Shown one piece after another: positions 1 to 7,658 of a stretch of 38,158 nucleotides of DNA. How positions within the stretch are numbered: the stretch's first letter is position 1; each line of letters starts with the position of its first letter. The notes beneath the pieces are model-generated. The model ran no database searches. It had not been told where the DNA came from and saw nothing but the letters and a program-made list of their open reading frames with translations. The stretch covers positions 1 through 38,158 of the forward strand of contig JAGCUK010000050.1 in NCBI GenBank assembly GCA_017962925.1, written 5' to 3'. This DNA comes from Bacteroidales bacterium. Lineage in GTDB: Bacteria; Bacteroidota; Bacteroidia; Bacteroidales; UBA932. Both the position numbers and the translations under genes were made by a program.

Positions 1-212
1 GTCCCGACCCGGCGGCGGACGAGGCAGGCGTGGCCTACACTCCCGGCTTCGTTCATAACGTGATGTATGAGACCTACCTCAAGACACACGAGACTCCCGA
101 GGACATCAAATACTTCATGTGCGGCCCTCCTATGATGGTCGGCGCAGTGAACGGACTCCTCGACAGCCTCGGCGTACCTCCCGAAAGCATACTCTACGAC
201 AACTTCGGTTAG
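1..212 (+). CDS. nqrF: NqrF C-terminus (Na+-translocating NADH:quinone reductase subunit F), 5' partial
   Basis: The frame is open from the left edge of the window (first full codon at 3) to TAG at 210-212. NqrF is the NADH-oxidising, FAD- and 2Fe-2S-carrying subunit of the Na+-pumping NADH:quinone reductase in the inner membrane. The visible part is the end of the NAD(P)-binding ferredoxin-reductase-like domain: the family motif YFMCGPPMM lies near residues 38-46 of the fragment and the protein ends in the characteristic aromatic YDNFG. A strong terminator follows, so this is the last gene of an nqr operon lying to the left. The family is clear. The N-terminal domains are outside the window. 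Confidence 0.9.
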   Translation, partial: PDPAADEAGVAYTPGFVHNVMYETYLKTHETPEDIKYFMCGPPMMVGAVNGLLDSLGVPPESILYDNFG

Positions 213-243
213 TAGGTAGCAACAGTAGGTAAAATCTTTCAGA

Positions 244-277
244 CCCTCCGGAAACATATACGATTCCGGAGGGTTTT
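244..277 (+). terminator. Rho-independent terminator after nqrF
   Basis: A perfect 9-bp stem (CCCTCCGGA at 244-252 with TCCGGAGGG at 265-273) has a 12-nt loop and is followed by TTTT at 274-277. It lies 32 bp after the nqrF stop and closes the nqr operon. Confidence 0.9.
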
Positions 278-339
278 CGTATCGCAAACAGCAATTTACC
301 CACGCAAACGTAAATAATGCGAAAGATTGCGAAGATTCT

Positions 340-370
340 TTTGGAGGGATTTGCGGCTACCGTAGCTTTG
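340..370 (+). promoter_or_regulatory. Bacteroidetes-type promoter for the fimbrial-type lipoprotein gene
   Basis: TTTG at 340-343 and TAGCTTTG at 363-370 are separated by 19 bp, which matches the Bacteroidetes sigma-ABfr consensus (TTTG at about -33, TAnnTTTG at about -7). The predicted start near 376-378 gives a leader of about 125 nt before the ATG at 502. The leader holds two adjacent hairpins: GGGC/GCCC at about 423-434 and AAGGCA/TGCCTT at about 436-450. Confidence 0.7.
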
Positions 371-501
371 CAATCGTAAATAACAACGCCAGAACCGAAG
401 CGGCAGTCACCTTCTTTCAGGGCATCCGCCCAAAGGCAATCTGCCTTATGCTACAAACTACTAACTGGTAAAATTCGTTAACATCAAATGCTTTTCATGA
501 C

Positions 502-1332
502 ATGTCGCAGAGGTTCGAAAATTTGCAGAGAAACGGGGCTTGCGCACTCATCACGGCCGTGACGGTTCTGATTTGTGGCTGCACGCAGGCTCCGGCTCCG
601 CAAAGAAATAATCCTGGAACAGATTCTCTCGTACTTCATATCAACAGTCCCCTGCCATACGCGCATCTGGACCTTTTTATTTTCGAAGACACGCTCTCGC
701 GGGCGCTGGCGAGCCATTCGCGTACGGGCAGCGCCACCACCCTGCACATCCCGGCCGGTGGAGGCTATAAACTGGCGGTGGCGGTCGCAAACGCACGGGC
801 GGAGTTCCACACTCTCCCAGCATCCTTCGAAATCATGGAAAAGATAACGATGGAGTATGCGGATGAGGATCCTTCCGCACCGCTGATGGCGGGATACTGC
901 CCTCTGCAGGGCGGCAGAACGGCGGAATTGAGCATCCTCCCCCTACTCTGCCCCATCACCATAGGCAAAATCAGCATAGAGGAACATGCGCCGCTGGAGG
1001 ATGCGGTGGTGCAGCTGGAGAACGTCAATGCGCGGGGAGAGATACTACGGGCGGATGGATTCCACCCGGCTGTCACCCTCGACAGCCCCGAGAGCCTCCG
1101 GCATCCCCTGATGATGCTGCAGGTGTTCCCTTTCGACATCGGCAATCACACGCAGGACGCCGGCATCACGCTCTGGTGCTATCCTAATGAGGATGAAGAC
1201 GGCCCCGGAGGGAGATGCACCACCCTCCGGATAAGCGGCAGGCTCCGGGGAGAAACAAAGGAATACCGCATTCCGCTGGGGCCCATCCGACGGGGAACGA
1301 GCCGCACCCTCGATATTGAATTAAAAAAGTAG
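502..1332 (+). CDS. Fimbrillin-anchor-like lipoprotein (FimB/Mfa2 type)
   Basis: The protein has 276 residues. It starts with a signal peptide ending in a lipobox (VLICG-C, lipidated Cys about residue 27), so it is probably an outer-membrane lipoprotein. The rest is predicted beta-rich and lacks catalytic motifs. Two consecutive sandwich-like regions and the closing strand (TLDIELKK) resemble the Bacteroidales FimB/Mfa2 anchor proteins, which cap or anchor fimbriae at the cell surface. It is somewhat shorter than typical Mfa2 proteins (about 300-350 residues), and no fimbrillin subunit gene is adjacent, so the family call is by overall character rather than a decisive motif. It has its own promoter and leader and appears monocistronic. 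Alternative: a generic beta-sandwich surface lipoprotein. Confidence 0.6.
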   Translation: MSQRFENLQRNGACALITAVTVLICGCTQAPAPQRNNPGTDSLVLHINSPLPYAHLDLFIFEDTLSRALASHSRTGSATTLHIPAGGGYKLAVAVANARAEFHTLPASFEIMEKITMEYADEDPSAPLMAGYCPLQGGRTAELSILPLLCPITIGKISIEEHAPLEDAVVQLENVNARGEILRADGFHPAVTLDSPESLRHPLMMLQVFPFDIGNHTQDAGITLWCYPNEDEDGPGGRCTTLRISGRLRGETKEYRIPLGPIRRGTSRTLDIELKK

Positions 1333-1350
1333 AATTCTCGCATATTTTGC

Positions 1351-1358
1351 TAAATTTG
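1351..1358 (+). promoter_or_regulatory. Promoter -7 element of the lic-like operon
   Basis: TAAATTTG is a perfect TAnnTTTG match 15 bp before the ATG at 1373. No clear TTTG is present at the -33 spacing. The predicted start would leave a very short 5' leader. Confidence 0.5.
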
Positions 1359-1372
1359 TATGATTTAGCAAT

Positions 1373-2374
1373 ATGTACGGTTCCAACATACGTGTATGCA
1401 TCTGCGGTGGCGGTTCTCTCGGCCACGTCTGCGCGGCCGTACTGGCTTCCCACAAAGGCGTTTCCGTGAACATATTGTCCGGCCATCCGGACAGCTGGCA
1501 GAACAGCGTTTCGGCCACAGATCCCGATGGAAAGGTGTATTCCGGGCCCATAAAAGTCTCTGCCGACCCCTCCGAAGTGGCCGCCGGGCAGGACATAATC
1601 CTTCTCACCGTCCCCGGATACCTGATCGAAAAGACTCTGGAAAGCATCAAGCCCTGGATTGGCAAAGCCGTGGTCGGATCCATAGTATCATCGACCGGAT
1701 TCTTCTTTTTCGCCCACCGGATTCTCGGTCCCGAAGCGGCCCTGTTCGGCTTCCAGAGGGTTCCTTACATCGCGAGGGTGAAAGAATACGGCAGCAAGGC
1801 CCTGCTGCTCGGCTATAAAGACTCTCTGGTCGCAGCTCTGGAGAACATCCCCGACCGGGAAGGCTTCCGCACCAAACTGCAGGAACTCTTCGAAACCAAG
1901 GTAAACCTCGCCAGCAGCTTTCTGGAAGTCTCGCTCAGCAACTCCAATCCCATTCTGCACACCGGCAGGCTCTATACCATGTTCAAGGGCCGCGAGAACG
2001 AGGTATTCGACCACAACATCCTCTTCTACAAAGAATGGACGGACGAGGCCTCGCAGAAACTGATAGATATGGACGCGGAATTCTTCCGCCTCCTCGGCAA
2101 ACTCGGCATAGGAGGCATCTCTCCCCTGCTGGAGTATTACGAGAGCACGGATGCCGCATCGCTCACACGCAAAATCTCCTCCATCCCCGCATTCCAGGCC
2201 ATCACCAGCCCCATGGTGCAGGCGGAAGGAGGATGGAAGGTGGATTTTGGGAGCCGCTATTTCACGGAGGATTTTCCCTTCGGACTAAGATGGATTAAAG
2301 AACTGGCGGAGGAAAACGACATTCCAACGCCGATAATTGACGAAGTTTATAATTGGGGAACAAACAGAATATGA
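1373..2374 (+). CDS. Opine/octopine-dehydrogenase-like NAD(P)-dependent oxidoreductase
   Basis: The protein has 333 residues. An N-terminal Rossmann fold is shown by the glycine-rich CGGGSLGH at residues 11-18. The second half is an all-helical domain of the octopine/nopaline dehydrogenase type with a conserved NPILHTG at 192-198, which fits the catalytic His region of the family. Members carry out reductive condensation or oxidation of amino or keto acids with NAD(P)H in the cytoplasm; the substrate here is unknown. It is the first gene of a compact operon, and its stop overlaps the next start as ATGA. The context (LicC, LicA and LicD genes) suggests it makes or modifies the small amine-containing group to be attached, but that is inference. 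Alternative: a ketopantoate-reductase-like enzyme. Confidence 0.7.
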   Translation: MYGSNIRVCICGGGSLGHVCAAVLASHKGVSVNILSGHPDSWQNSVSATDPDGKVYSGPIKVSADPSEVAAGQDIILLTVPGYLIEKTLESIKPWIGKAVVGSIVSSTGFFFFAHRILGPEAALFGFQRVPYIARVKEYGSKALLLGYKDSLVAALENIPDREGFRTKLQELFETKVNLASSFLEVSLSNSNPILHTGRLYTMFKGRENEVFDHNILFYKEWTDEASQKLIDMDAEFFRLLGKLGIGGISPLLEYYESTDAASLTRKISSIPAFQAITSPMVQAEGGWKVDFGSRYFTEDFPFGLRWIKELAEENDIPTPIIDEVYNWGTNRI

Positions 2375-3093
2375 CGTACGAAGCAAAACGAGCCATAGTA
2401 CTGGCGGCAGGATTCGGTTCCAGGATGGTTCCGGTCACGTTGCAAACGCCCAAACCCCTTGTAAAGGTGAAGGGCACCCGCATTATCGATACCCTCCTGG
2501 ACGCTCTCCTGGAGGCAGGAATCGATGATATCACCATTGTCCGCGGATACAAGAAAGAGTGTTTCGATGAACTCCTCGAAAAGTACCCTTTCCTCCAGTT
2601 CCGGGACAACGACCTGTATGAAAGCACAAACAGCATTTCTTCCGCAAAAGCGGCCCTGGACCTCATAGAAGGCGGCTGCTACATCTGCGAAGCGGACCTG
2701 CTGATCAACAATTCCGAAGTGATCCGCAAGTATCACGCATTCTCAGACTACCTCTGTTCCTTCGCCCGCCAAACGGACGACTGGTGCCTTTCGGAGAAGA
2801 ACGGCTTTGCCGCCGACTACCGCAAGGGCGGAGAGGAATGCTTCAACTGCTACGGCATTTCCTTCTGGACCCCGGAAGACTGCGATCAGCTTCGCAGCGA
2901 CATAGAAGAGGTCTGGAACGAGAAAGGCGGCAGGGACGTGTTTTATGAATTCGTGCCCCTCATCCTCCGCAAGGACAACTATCAAATCAAGCTCCATGAG
3001 TGCCAGAAGGGCGATGTCACCGAGATTGACTCGTTCCAGGAACTCATCGCTATCGATCCAAGCTACAAACATTACAAGAATGAAAGTTTATAA
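2371..3093 (+). CDS. LicC-like nucleotidyltransferase
   Basis: The protein has 240 residues from the ATG at 2371, which overlaps the upstream stop as ATGA. A TTG at 2353 would add six residues and is less likely. The N-terminus has the nucleotidyltransferase signature VLAAGFGSRMVP followed by TPKPLV, and the segment NDLYESTNSISS resembles the substrate loop of CTP:phosphocholine cytidylyltransferases (LicC). It should activate a phosphorylated small molecule (phosphocholine-like, or a sugar phosphate) with CTP or another NTP in the cytoplasm. It is the stand-alone counterpart of the LicC domain in the gene at 4648, so the locus may activate two different substrates. The substrate cannot be read from sequence. 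Confidence 0.75.
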   Translation: MTYEAKRAIVLAAGFGSRMVPVTLQTPKPLVKVKGTRIIDTLLDALLEAGIDDITIVRGYKKECFDELLEKYPFLQFRDNDLYESTNSISSAKAALDLIEGGCYICEADLLINNSEVIRKYHAFSDYLCSFARQTDDWCLSEKNGFAADYRKGGEECFNCYGISFWTPEDCDQLRSDIEEVWNEKGGRDVFYEFVPLILRKDNYQIKLHECQKGDVTEIDSFQELIAIDPSYKHYKNESL

Positions 3094-3733
3094 AGGTTCC
3101 ATCCTCTCCGTCAATGCGAAGGACGAGGTTTTCAAGTATCTGGTAGAAGACGGCGGAAAGATCGTCTTCACAGGCAACGAACTGCCCGCAGAATATGCCG
3201 GCGCAGAAACAATCGACCTGGGCTCCAAGGCCCTGGCGCCGTCTTTTGTGGACAGCCACATGCACTTCGCCTCCTTCGCCATCTTCAATGCCGGCCTGAA
3301 CGTGATGGACGCCGAGTCCAACGTGCAGATCAGCGAGATGATCGCGGATTTCTATGCCCGCAGCGGCAAGACCAAGACCCTGATCGCCTTCGGAGCCTCC
3401 CCCTATTCCGTGAAGGAGCGCAGGCTGATCAGCCGCGAGGAGCTGGACAAGGTTTGCCCGGACAAGGAGATAATGGTGGTGAAATACGACGGCCACGCCT
3501 GCATAGTCAACACCAAACTGCTCAATAAGATAGACGCGCAGGTCAAGCCCCTCCGCGGATATCATCCGGACAGCGGAGAGATGAATCAGGAAGCCTTCTT
3601 CAAGGTATCCGACTACATCACCGGAGCCCTCAGCATAGTGGAACTCTTCACCAATATGCAGAAAGCGGCCGACTTCGTTGCGGCCCGCGGCATAGGCGAG
3701 GTTCACACCGTAAGCGGCGTGGGCTTCCCATGA
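3080..3733 (+). CDS. Amidohydrolase (YtcJ-like), N-terminal part before a frameshift
   Basis: The reading frame starts at ATG 3080, 14 bp inside the preceding gene, and ends at TGA 3731-3733 after 217 residues. It carries the N-terminal beta-sandwich and the first part of the metal-dependent TIM barrel, with the metal-binding HxH in FVDSHMHFAS at about residues 55-64. Homology continues without a gap in the next frame from 3730, so this is the N-terminal portion of one protein of about 520 residues, the usual YtcJ-family length. Adding one C to the run at 3727-3729 restores a continuous frame. Either the gene is newly broken, or the sequence has a homopolymer error, or the two halves are made by coupled translation at the ATGA overlap. 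Confidence 0.8.
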   Translation: MKVYKGSILSVNAKDEVFKYLVEDGGKIVFTGNELPAEYAGAETIDLGSKALAPSFVDSHMHFASFAIFNAGLNVMDAESNVQISEMIADFYARSGKTKTLIAFGASPYSVKERRLISREELDKVCPDKEIMVVKYDGHACIVNTKLLNKIDAQVKPLRGYHPDSGEMNQEAFFKVSDYITGALSIVELFTNMQKAADFVAARGIGEVHTVSGVGFP

Positions 3734-4644
3734 ACCTGGACATCACCACCGAGAAACTCTTCGCTAAGTCCCTCAACAACGGCTTCCAGGTGCGTGTCTT
3801 CCCTCAGCCCATGAACGTGAAGGTGGCGAAATCCCGCAAGCTTCCCCGCATCGGCGGATGCTTCCAGTGCGCCCTTGACGGATGCTATGGTTCCCAGGAT
3901 GCCGCAATGAACGAACCCTACACCGACGGAACCTCCGGAGTCCTCTACTATAGCGACGAAAAGGTCACCGAGTTCTGTAAAGAAGCCAACCGCATGGGGC
4001 TGCAGATAGAAATGCATGCGATCGGCGACAAGGCCTTCGACCAGGCAACCCGTTGCCTCAAGGCCGCCCTGGACGACTTCCCCCGCGAAGATCACCGTCA
4101 CGGCATCATCCACGACTGCCTCCCCACCGAAGAAGGCATCAAGATCTGCAAGGATTATCACATCTCCATGCCCATCCAGAGCGCATTCATCAACTGGAAA
4201 CAGGAACCCGACGAGTATCTCGAGAGCATCATGGGTAAGGAGCGCGTGGCAAGGCTGAATCCTGTCAAGACCTTCATCGACAACGGAATACTGGTGTCGC
4301 TGGGTTCGGATGCCCCTTGCACCACCCCCGACCCTATCGTCTGGATAGACCGCTGCGTCAACAATCACAGCAAGGAGCAGAGAGTGCCGGTGCAGACCGC
4401 CCTCCGCATGGCCACCCGCAACGGCTACGCCACCACTTTCGACGACGACCTCCGCGGCACGCTGGAAAAGGGCAAGATCGCCGATATGATCATCCTCAGC
4501 GCCAATCCTTACGAGATTCCCGCCAAGGAAATCAAGAACCTGAAGGTGGAGCAGCTCATCCTCAAGGGAGAGCCCTACCGCAGCGCTCAGGAAGGCATTG
4601 CGAAAGCAGCCATCCGCGGCCTCTTCTCTAAAAACAGATTCTAA
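3730..4644 (+). CDS. Amidohydrolase (YtcJ-like), C-terminal part after a frameshift
   Basis: This 304-residue frame holds the rest of the amidohydrolase barrel: EMHAIGDKA (metal His, about residues 95-103), HGIIHDCLP (second His) and the terminal catalytic-Asp segment VSLGSDAPC. The C-terminal beta-sandwich return (GKIADMIILS) is intact. Family enzymes hydrolyse C-N bonds of amides or cyclic amides in the cytoplasm. The apparent ATG at 3730 overlaps the TGA of the N-terminal half, but no family member starts there. It lies 3 bp before the LicC-LicA fusion gene and is co-transcribed with it. A role in releasing or processing an amine precursor for the glycan modification is inference. Confidence 0.8.
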   Translation: MNLDITTEKLFAKSLNNGFQVRVFPQPMNVKVAKSRKLPRIGGCFQCALDGCYGSQDAAMNEPYTDGTSGVLYYSDEKVTEFCKEANRMGLQIEMHAIGDKAFDQATRCLKAALDDFPREDHRHGIIHDCLPTEEGIKICKDYHISMPIQSAFINWKQEPDEYLESIMGKERVARLNPVKTFIDNGILVSLGSDAPCTTPDPIVWIDRCVNNHSKEQRVPVQTALRMATRNGYATTFDDDLRGTLEKGKIADMIILSANPYEIPAKEIKNLKVEQLILKGEPYRSAQEGIAKAAIRGLFSKNRF

Positions 4645-4647
4645 GGG

Positions 4648-6201
4648 ATGACAAAGGTACGCCACGCCGTCATACTCGCAGCCGGTGCCGCCACCCGCTT
4701 CGTGCCGTTGTCGCTGGAGCAGCCGAAAGGCCTGTTCACGGTGAACGGTCAGCGCCTGATAGACAGGCAGATAGAGCAGTTGTTGGAGGCCGGAGTGCCG
4801 GACATCACCGTAGTTCTAGGCTACAAAAAGGAGATGTTCGGCTACCTCAGCGAAAAATACGGCGTCCGCCTCATCGACAACCCCCGCTATAACGTCAGCA
4901 ACAACATCGACAGCCTGCTCTGCGCGGCGCCGTACCTGGAGGATGCCTACATCTGCTCCTGCGACGATTACTTCTCCATCAACCCCTTCCAGAAGGAGGA
5001 GAAGCACTCGTTCTACGCAGGCGAGGAGGTGGATTACGCTTCCAAGGAGATGTTCGTAAGCATCGACCGCTCCGGGCGCATCACCCGCATGGAAAAGGGC
5101 CGGCAGAGGGGGCGCATCCTCCTCGGGCACTCGTTCTGGACGGCGGAATTCGCGCGCAAGTTCATCCTCATCGCTCGCGCCGACACCGATGGCAAATACA
5201 CCCAGTCCTACTGGGAATGGCTGGTGCGGGACTATCTCAAGGTCCTGCCCCCCTTCTACTTCAAGGCCTACCCCAAGGGCACGATCTACGAATTCGACTT
5301 TTTCGAGGAACTGCGCCGCTTCGACAGCGGATACAAGGCGCACGCGCGCAGCCGCATAATAGACAACATCAAGAGCGTCTTCAATTGCAGCGACGGCGAT
5401 GTCACCAACTTCCGCAAGATCAGCGAAGGCCTCACCAACACCTCCTTCATCTTTAGCGTCGGAGGGAAGGATTATATCTACCGGCATCCCGGGGACGGCA
5501 CCGGCGAGATAATCAACCGCAGCCACGAGCGCACCTGCCTCGAGAAGGCCAAGGAGCTGGGCATAGACCCTACCTATATCTATATGAATGTGGATGAGGG
5601 ATGGAAGATTAGTTCCTACGTGCCTGCCTTCCGCGAGCCTGACTACGCCTCCGAGGAGGATTCAGCCAAGGTTCTGGAAGTGCTGAGGGCCCTCCACTCC
5701 TCCCCCGTTGAATTGCCCTTCGGGCTGCGTCCGTGGGAGGATTCCCTGGAGATAGTGCAGCTGCTGGAAGAGAAATCCCCCGGCTGCTTCGACCGTTATC
5801 TCCCGCTCAAGGAGCGCATCGGCAGCCTTTACGCCAGGACCGTGGGAGACGGGGTGAAGAAGTGCTTCTGCCACGGAGATACCTACAAGCACAACTGGAT
5901 GTTCCAGCCGGACGGCAGCGTGATTCTGATCGACTGGGAGTATTCCGGATGCTCCGACCCCGGCATCGACGTGGGATACTACATTGTGGATGCGATGTAC
6001 GACCGCGATACTGCCCGGGACTTCATCCGCGAGTATCTCCGCGAGAACTGGACACCCACGCTGGAAGAACACTACCTGATTTATACCGCCCTGATTGCCT
6101 GGTACTGGTTCGTGTGGGCCCTCTACCGGGAATCCTGCGGCGCCGCAATGGGAGAAAGCCTCAACAACTGGCTGGAAATGGCTAAATACTATTCGAAATG
6201 A
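4648..6201 (+). CDS. licCA: LicC-LicA fusion: CTP:phosphocholine cytidylyltransferase plus choline kinase
   Basis: The protein has 517 residues in two domains. Residues 1 to about 240 are a LicC-type nucleotidyltransferase (LAAGAATRFVPLSLEQPKG; substrate loop NPRYNVSNNIDSL). Residues from about 245 to the end form a choline/ethanolamine-kinase-like phosphotransferase with Brenner's motif HGDTYKHN at 409-416 and the Mg-binding IDWEYSG at 428-434. One protein could therefore phosphorylate choline (or a similar amino alcohol) and activate it as the CDP derivative. Comparable LicCA fusions are known in treponemes. The donor made here would be used by the two LicD proteins encoded directly downstream, the first overlapping as ATGA. 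Choline itself is not proven; ethanolamine or another amino alcohol is possible. Confidence 0.85.
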   Translation: MTKVRHAVILAAGAATRFVPLSLEQPKGLFTVNGQRLIDRQIEQLLEAGVPDITVVLGYKKEMFGYLSEKYGVRLIDNPRYNVSNNIDSLLCAAPYLEDAYICSCDDYFSINPFQKEEKHSFYAGEEVDYASKEMFVSIDRSGRITRMEKGRQRGRILLGHSFWTAEFARKFILIARADTDGKYTQSYWEWLVRDYLKVLPPFYFKAYPKGTIYEFDFFEELRRFDSGYKAHARSRIIDNIKSVFNCSDGDVTNFRKISEGLTNTSFIFSVGGKDYIYRHPGDGTGEIINRSHERTCLEKAKELGIDPTYIYMNVDEGWKISSYVPAFREPDYASEEDSAKVLEVLRALHSSPVELPFGLRPWEDSLEIVQLLEEKSPGCFDRYLPLKERIGSLYARTVGDGVKKCFCHGDTYKHNWMFQPDGSVILIDWEYSGCSDPGIDVGYYIVDAMYDRDTARDFIREYLRENWTPTLEEHYLIYTALIAWYWFVWALYRESCGAAMGESLNNWLEMAKYYSK

Positions 6202-6872
6202 CACTCAAGGACTTTTGGCATAAGATCTATACCAAACCCCGGCGCCTGCGCAAGATACGCCGTTACGGAATTCCCATGATAGAGGCCTTCGACCGGGCCC
6301 TGACCGGTGCTGGCATCCCCTTCAGCCCCGTTTACGGAACGCTTCTCGGCGCAATCCGCGAAAAAGGCTTCATCAAGCACGACGACGACGTGGATATGGG
6401 CGTATGGACAGACCGCCTTCCCGGCGGCCTCGAGGCCCTGCACGAAGCCATGAAAAAAGAAGGATTCACCCTGAAGCGCACCCTGCTGGTAGATAACGGG
6501 GATTTCGCTCGCGAAGAGACCTGGAAATGGCATCATGTGAGCGTGGATATCTTCTTCTTCGACCGCGTGGACGGCGACACTTGCCGCGGATATATGTTCT
6601 ATCCCTTCCGGGACTGCAAGCGCTTCAGCGAATCGGTGCAGAAGCACGGCGGCCTGAGAGTGGTAGAATTCGACGTTCCCTTCTCCAGCGAAACCGAGCG
6701 CCTGCCCTTCGAGAATATCCTGCTGCCGGTCACCAAGACCGCGGAAGGCTTCGTGGTAGCGCGTTACGGGCTGGATTGGCGCGTGCCGGATCCGACCTTC
6801 GTATATCCCCGCCCCGGCGTATCCGGAAATCGCGACCGCGACGACAAAATCTGCAAAATTGTCCGCTCCTGA
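6198..6872 (+). CDS. LicD-family phosphotransferase, first copy
   Basis: The protein has 224 residues. LicD hallmarks are visible: PVYGTLLGAIREKGFIKHDD at about residues 44-63, continuing into an Asp-rich metal site (HDDDVDMG at 61-68). LicD proteins transfer phosphocholine or a similar group from the CDP donor to a glycan such as LPS, capsule or teichoic acid, at the cytoplasmic face. The start overlaps the preceding stop as ATGA. It differs clearly from the next gene, so the two copies probably act on different acceptor sugars. It is more divergent than the second copy. Confidence 0.8.
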   Translation: MTLKDFWHKIYTKPRRLRKIRRYGIPMIEAFDRALTGAGIPFSPVYGTLLGAIREKGFIKHDDDVDMGVWTDRLPGGLEALHEAMKKEGFTLKRTLLVDNGDFAREETWKWHHVSVDIFFFDRVDGDTCRGYMFYPFRDCKRFSESVQKHGGLRVVEFDVPFSSETERLPFENILLPVTKTAEGFVVARYGLDWRVPDPTFVYPRPGVSGNRDRDDKICKIVRS

Positions 6873-7658
6873 ATGATGGAATCTCTCTCCCTCCCCCAGA
6901 TACACTCAGTCCTGCTGGACATCCTCAAAGATATCGACAGTTTCTGCCGCAGCAACGGCATCAAGTACGCCATAGGCTACGGCACACTGCTGGGCGCAGT
7001 GCGTTACGGGGATTTCATTCCCTGGGATGACGATGCCGACCTGATCATGCCCCGGGACGATTTCGAGCGCTTCCTCTCGACCTACCCCAAGGACGGGCGC
7101 TATCACTGCCTTTTCAACGACGACCGCGATGGGGAACGTTTCATCGCCGGTTTCGCCAAGGTGCATGATCCGCAGACGGATAAGTTCGTGGGAGACCACC
7201 GCTTCCGCAACCACTATGGGGTGAGCGTGGATATCTTCCCCCTGGACCCTCTGCCGGAAGATCCGGAGGAGCGTAAGAAGCTGATTTCCAAGGCGATGCA
7301 CTACGGCCGCCTGCTCAGCTACTACGGCAAGCGCATAGGGCATTTCTCCCACGGATTGATGCTGCTCTCCCGCCTCCACAGCAAGGAGTACTGGATGAAG
7401 AAGTGCGGAGAAGTCTGCCACACCGTGAAGCAGGAAACCTCTTCATATGTGGGTGTGTTAATGGGTGCAAGGGGCTTCCACAACGTGCATCCCAGGACTC
7501 TGCTGGACGACCCCGCTGAAATCGTCCTCGCCGGACACAAATTCCTGTGCCCGAAGGATACAGATTCCTATTTAAGCCAGATTTACGGTCCTGATTATAT
7601 GACTCCCCCACCGGAGGATAAGAGGACCGGCCACGGGGACCCAGTCTATCGCATCTGA
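6873..7658 (+). CDS. licD: LicD-family phosphotransferase, second copy
   Basis: The protein has 261 residues and the classic LicD motifs: YGTLLGAVRYGDFIPWDDDA at about residues 36-55, then DLIMPRDDFERF. It follows the first LicD gene with no gap (stop TGA, then ATG at 6873; a second ATG is at 6876). It is the last gene of the operon. Its 3' end overlaps the convergent glycosyltransferase gene by 13 bp, so the two transcripts are complementary at their ends unless termination is internal. Predicted role: transfer of a phosphocholine-type substituent to a surface glycan. Confidence 0.85.
   Translation: MMESLSLPQIHSVLLDILKDIDSFCRSNGIKYAIGYGTLLGAVRYGDFIPWDDDADLIMPRDDFERFLSTYPKDGRYHCLFNDDRDGERFIAGFAKVHDPQTDKFVGDHRFRNHYGVSVDIFPLDPLPEDPEERKKLISKAMHYGRLLSYYGKRIGHFSHGLMLLSRLHSKEYWMKKCGEVCHTVKQETSSYVGVLMGARGFHNVHPRTLLDDPAEIVLAGHKFLCPKDTDSYLSQIYGPDYMTPPPEDKRTGHGDPVYRI

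Larger units (their letters stand above)
213..501. other. Leader/intergenic region between nqrF and the lipoprotein gene
   Basis: Besides the nqrF terminator and the promoter at 340-370, the stretch from about 377 to 501 has no gene. It holds two adjacent small hairpins at about 423-450 and no T-run, so it reads more like a structured 5' leader than a free terminated small RNA. Confidence 0.5.

Noticed and set aside
2945..3079. Amidohydrolase frame starting upstream at 2945
   Set aside because: This part is out-of-frame translation of the LicC-like gene; the ATG at 3080 begins the family-like MKVYKGSI sequence.
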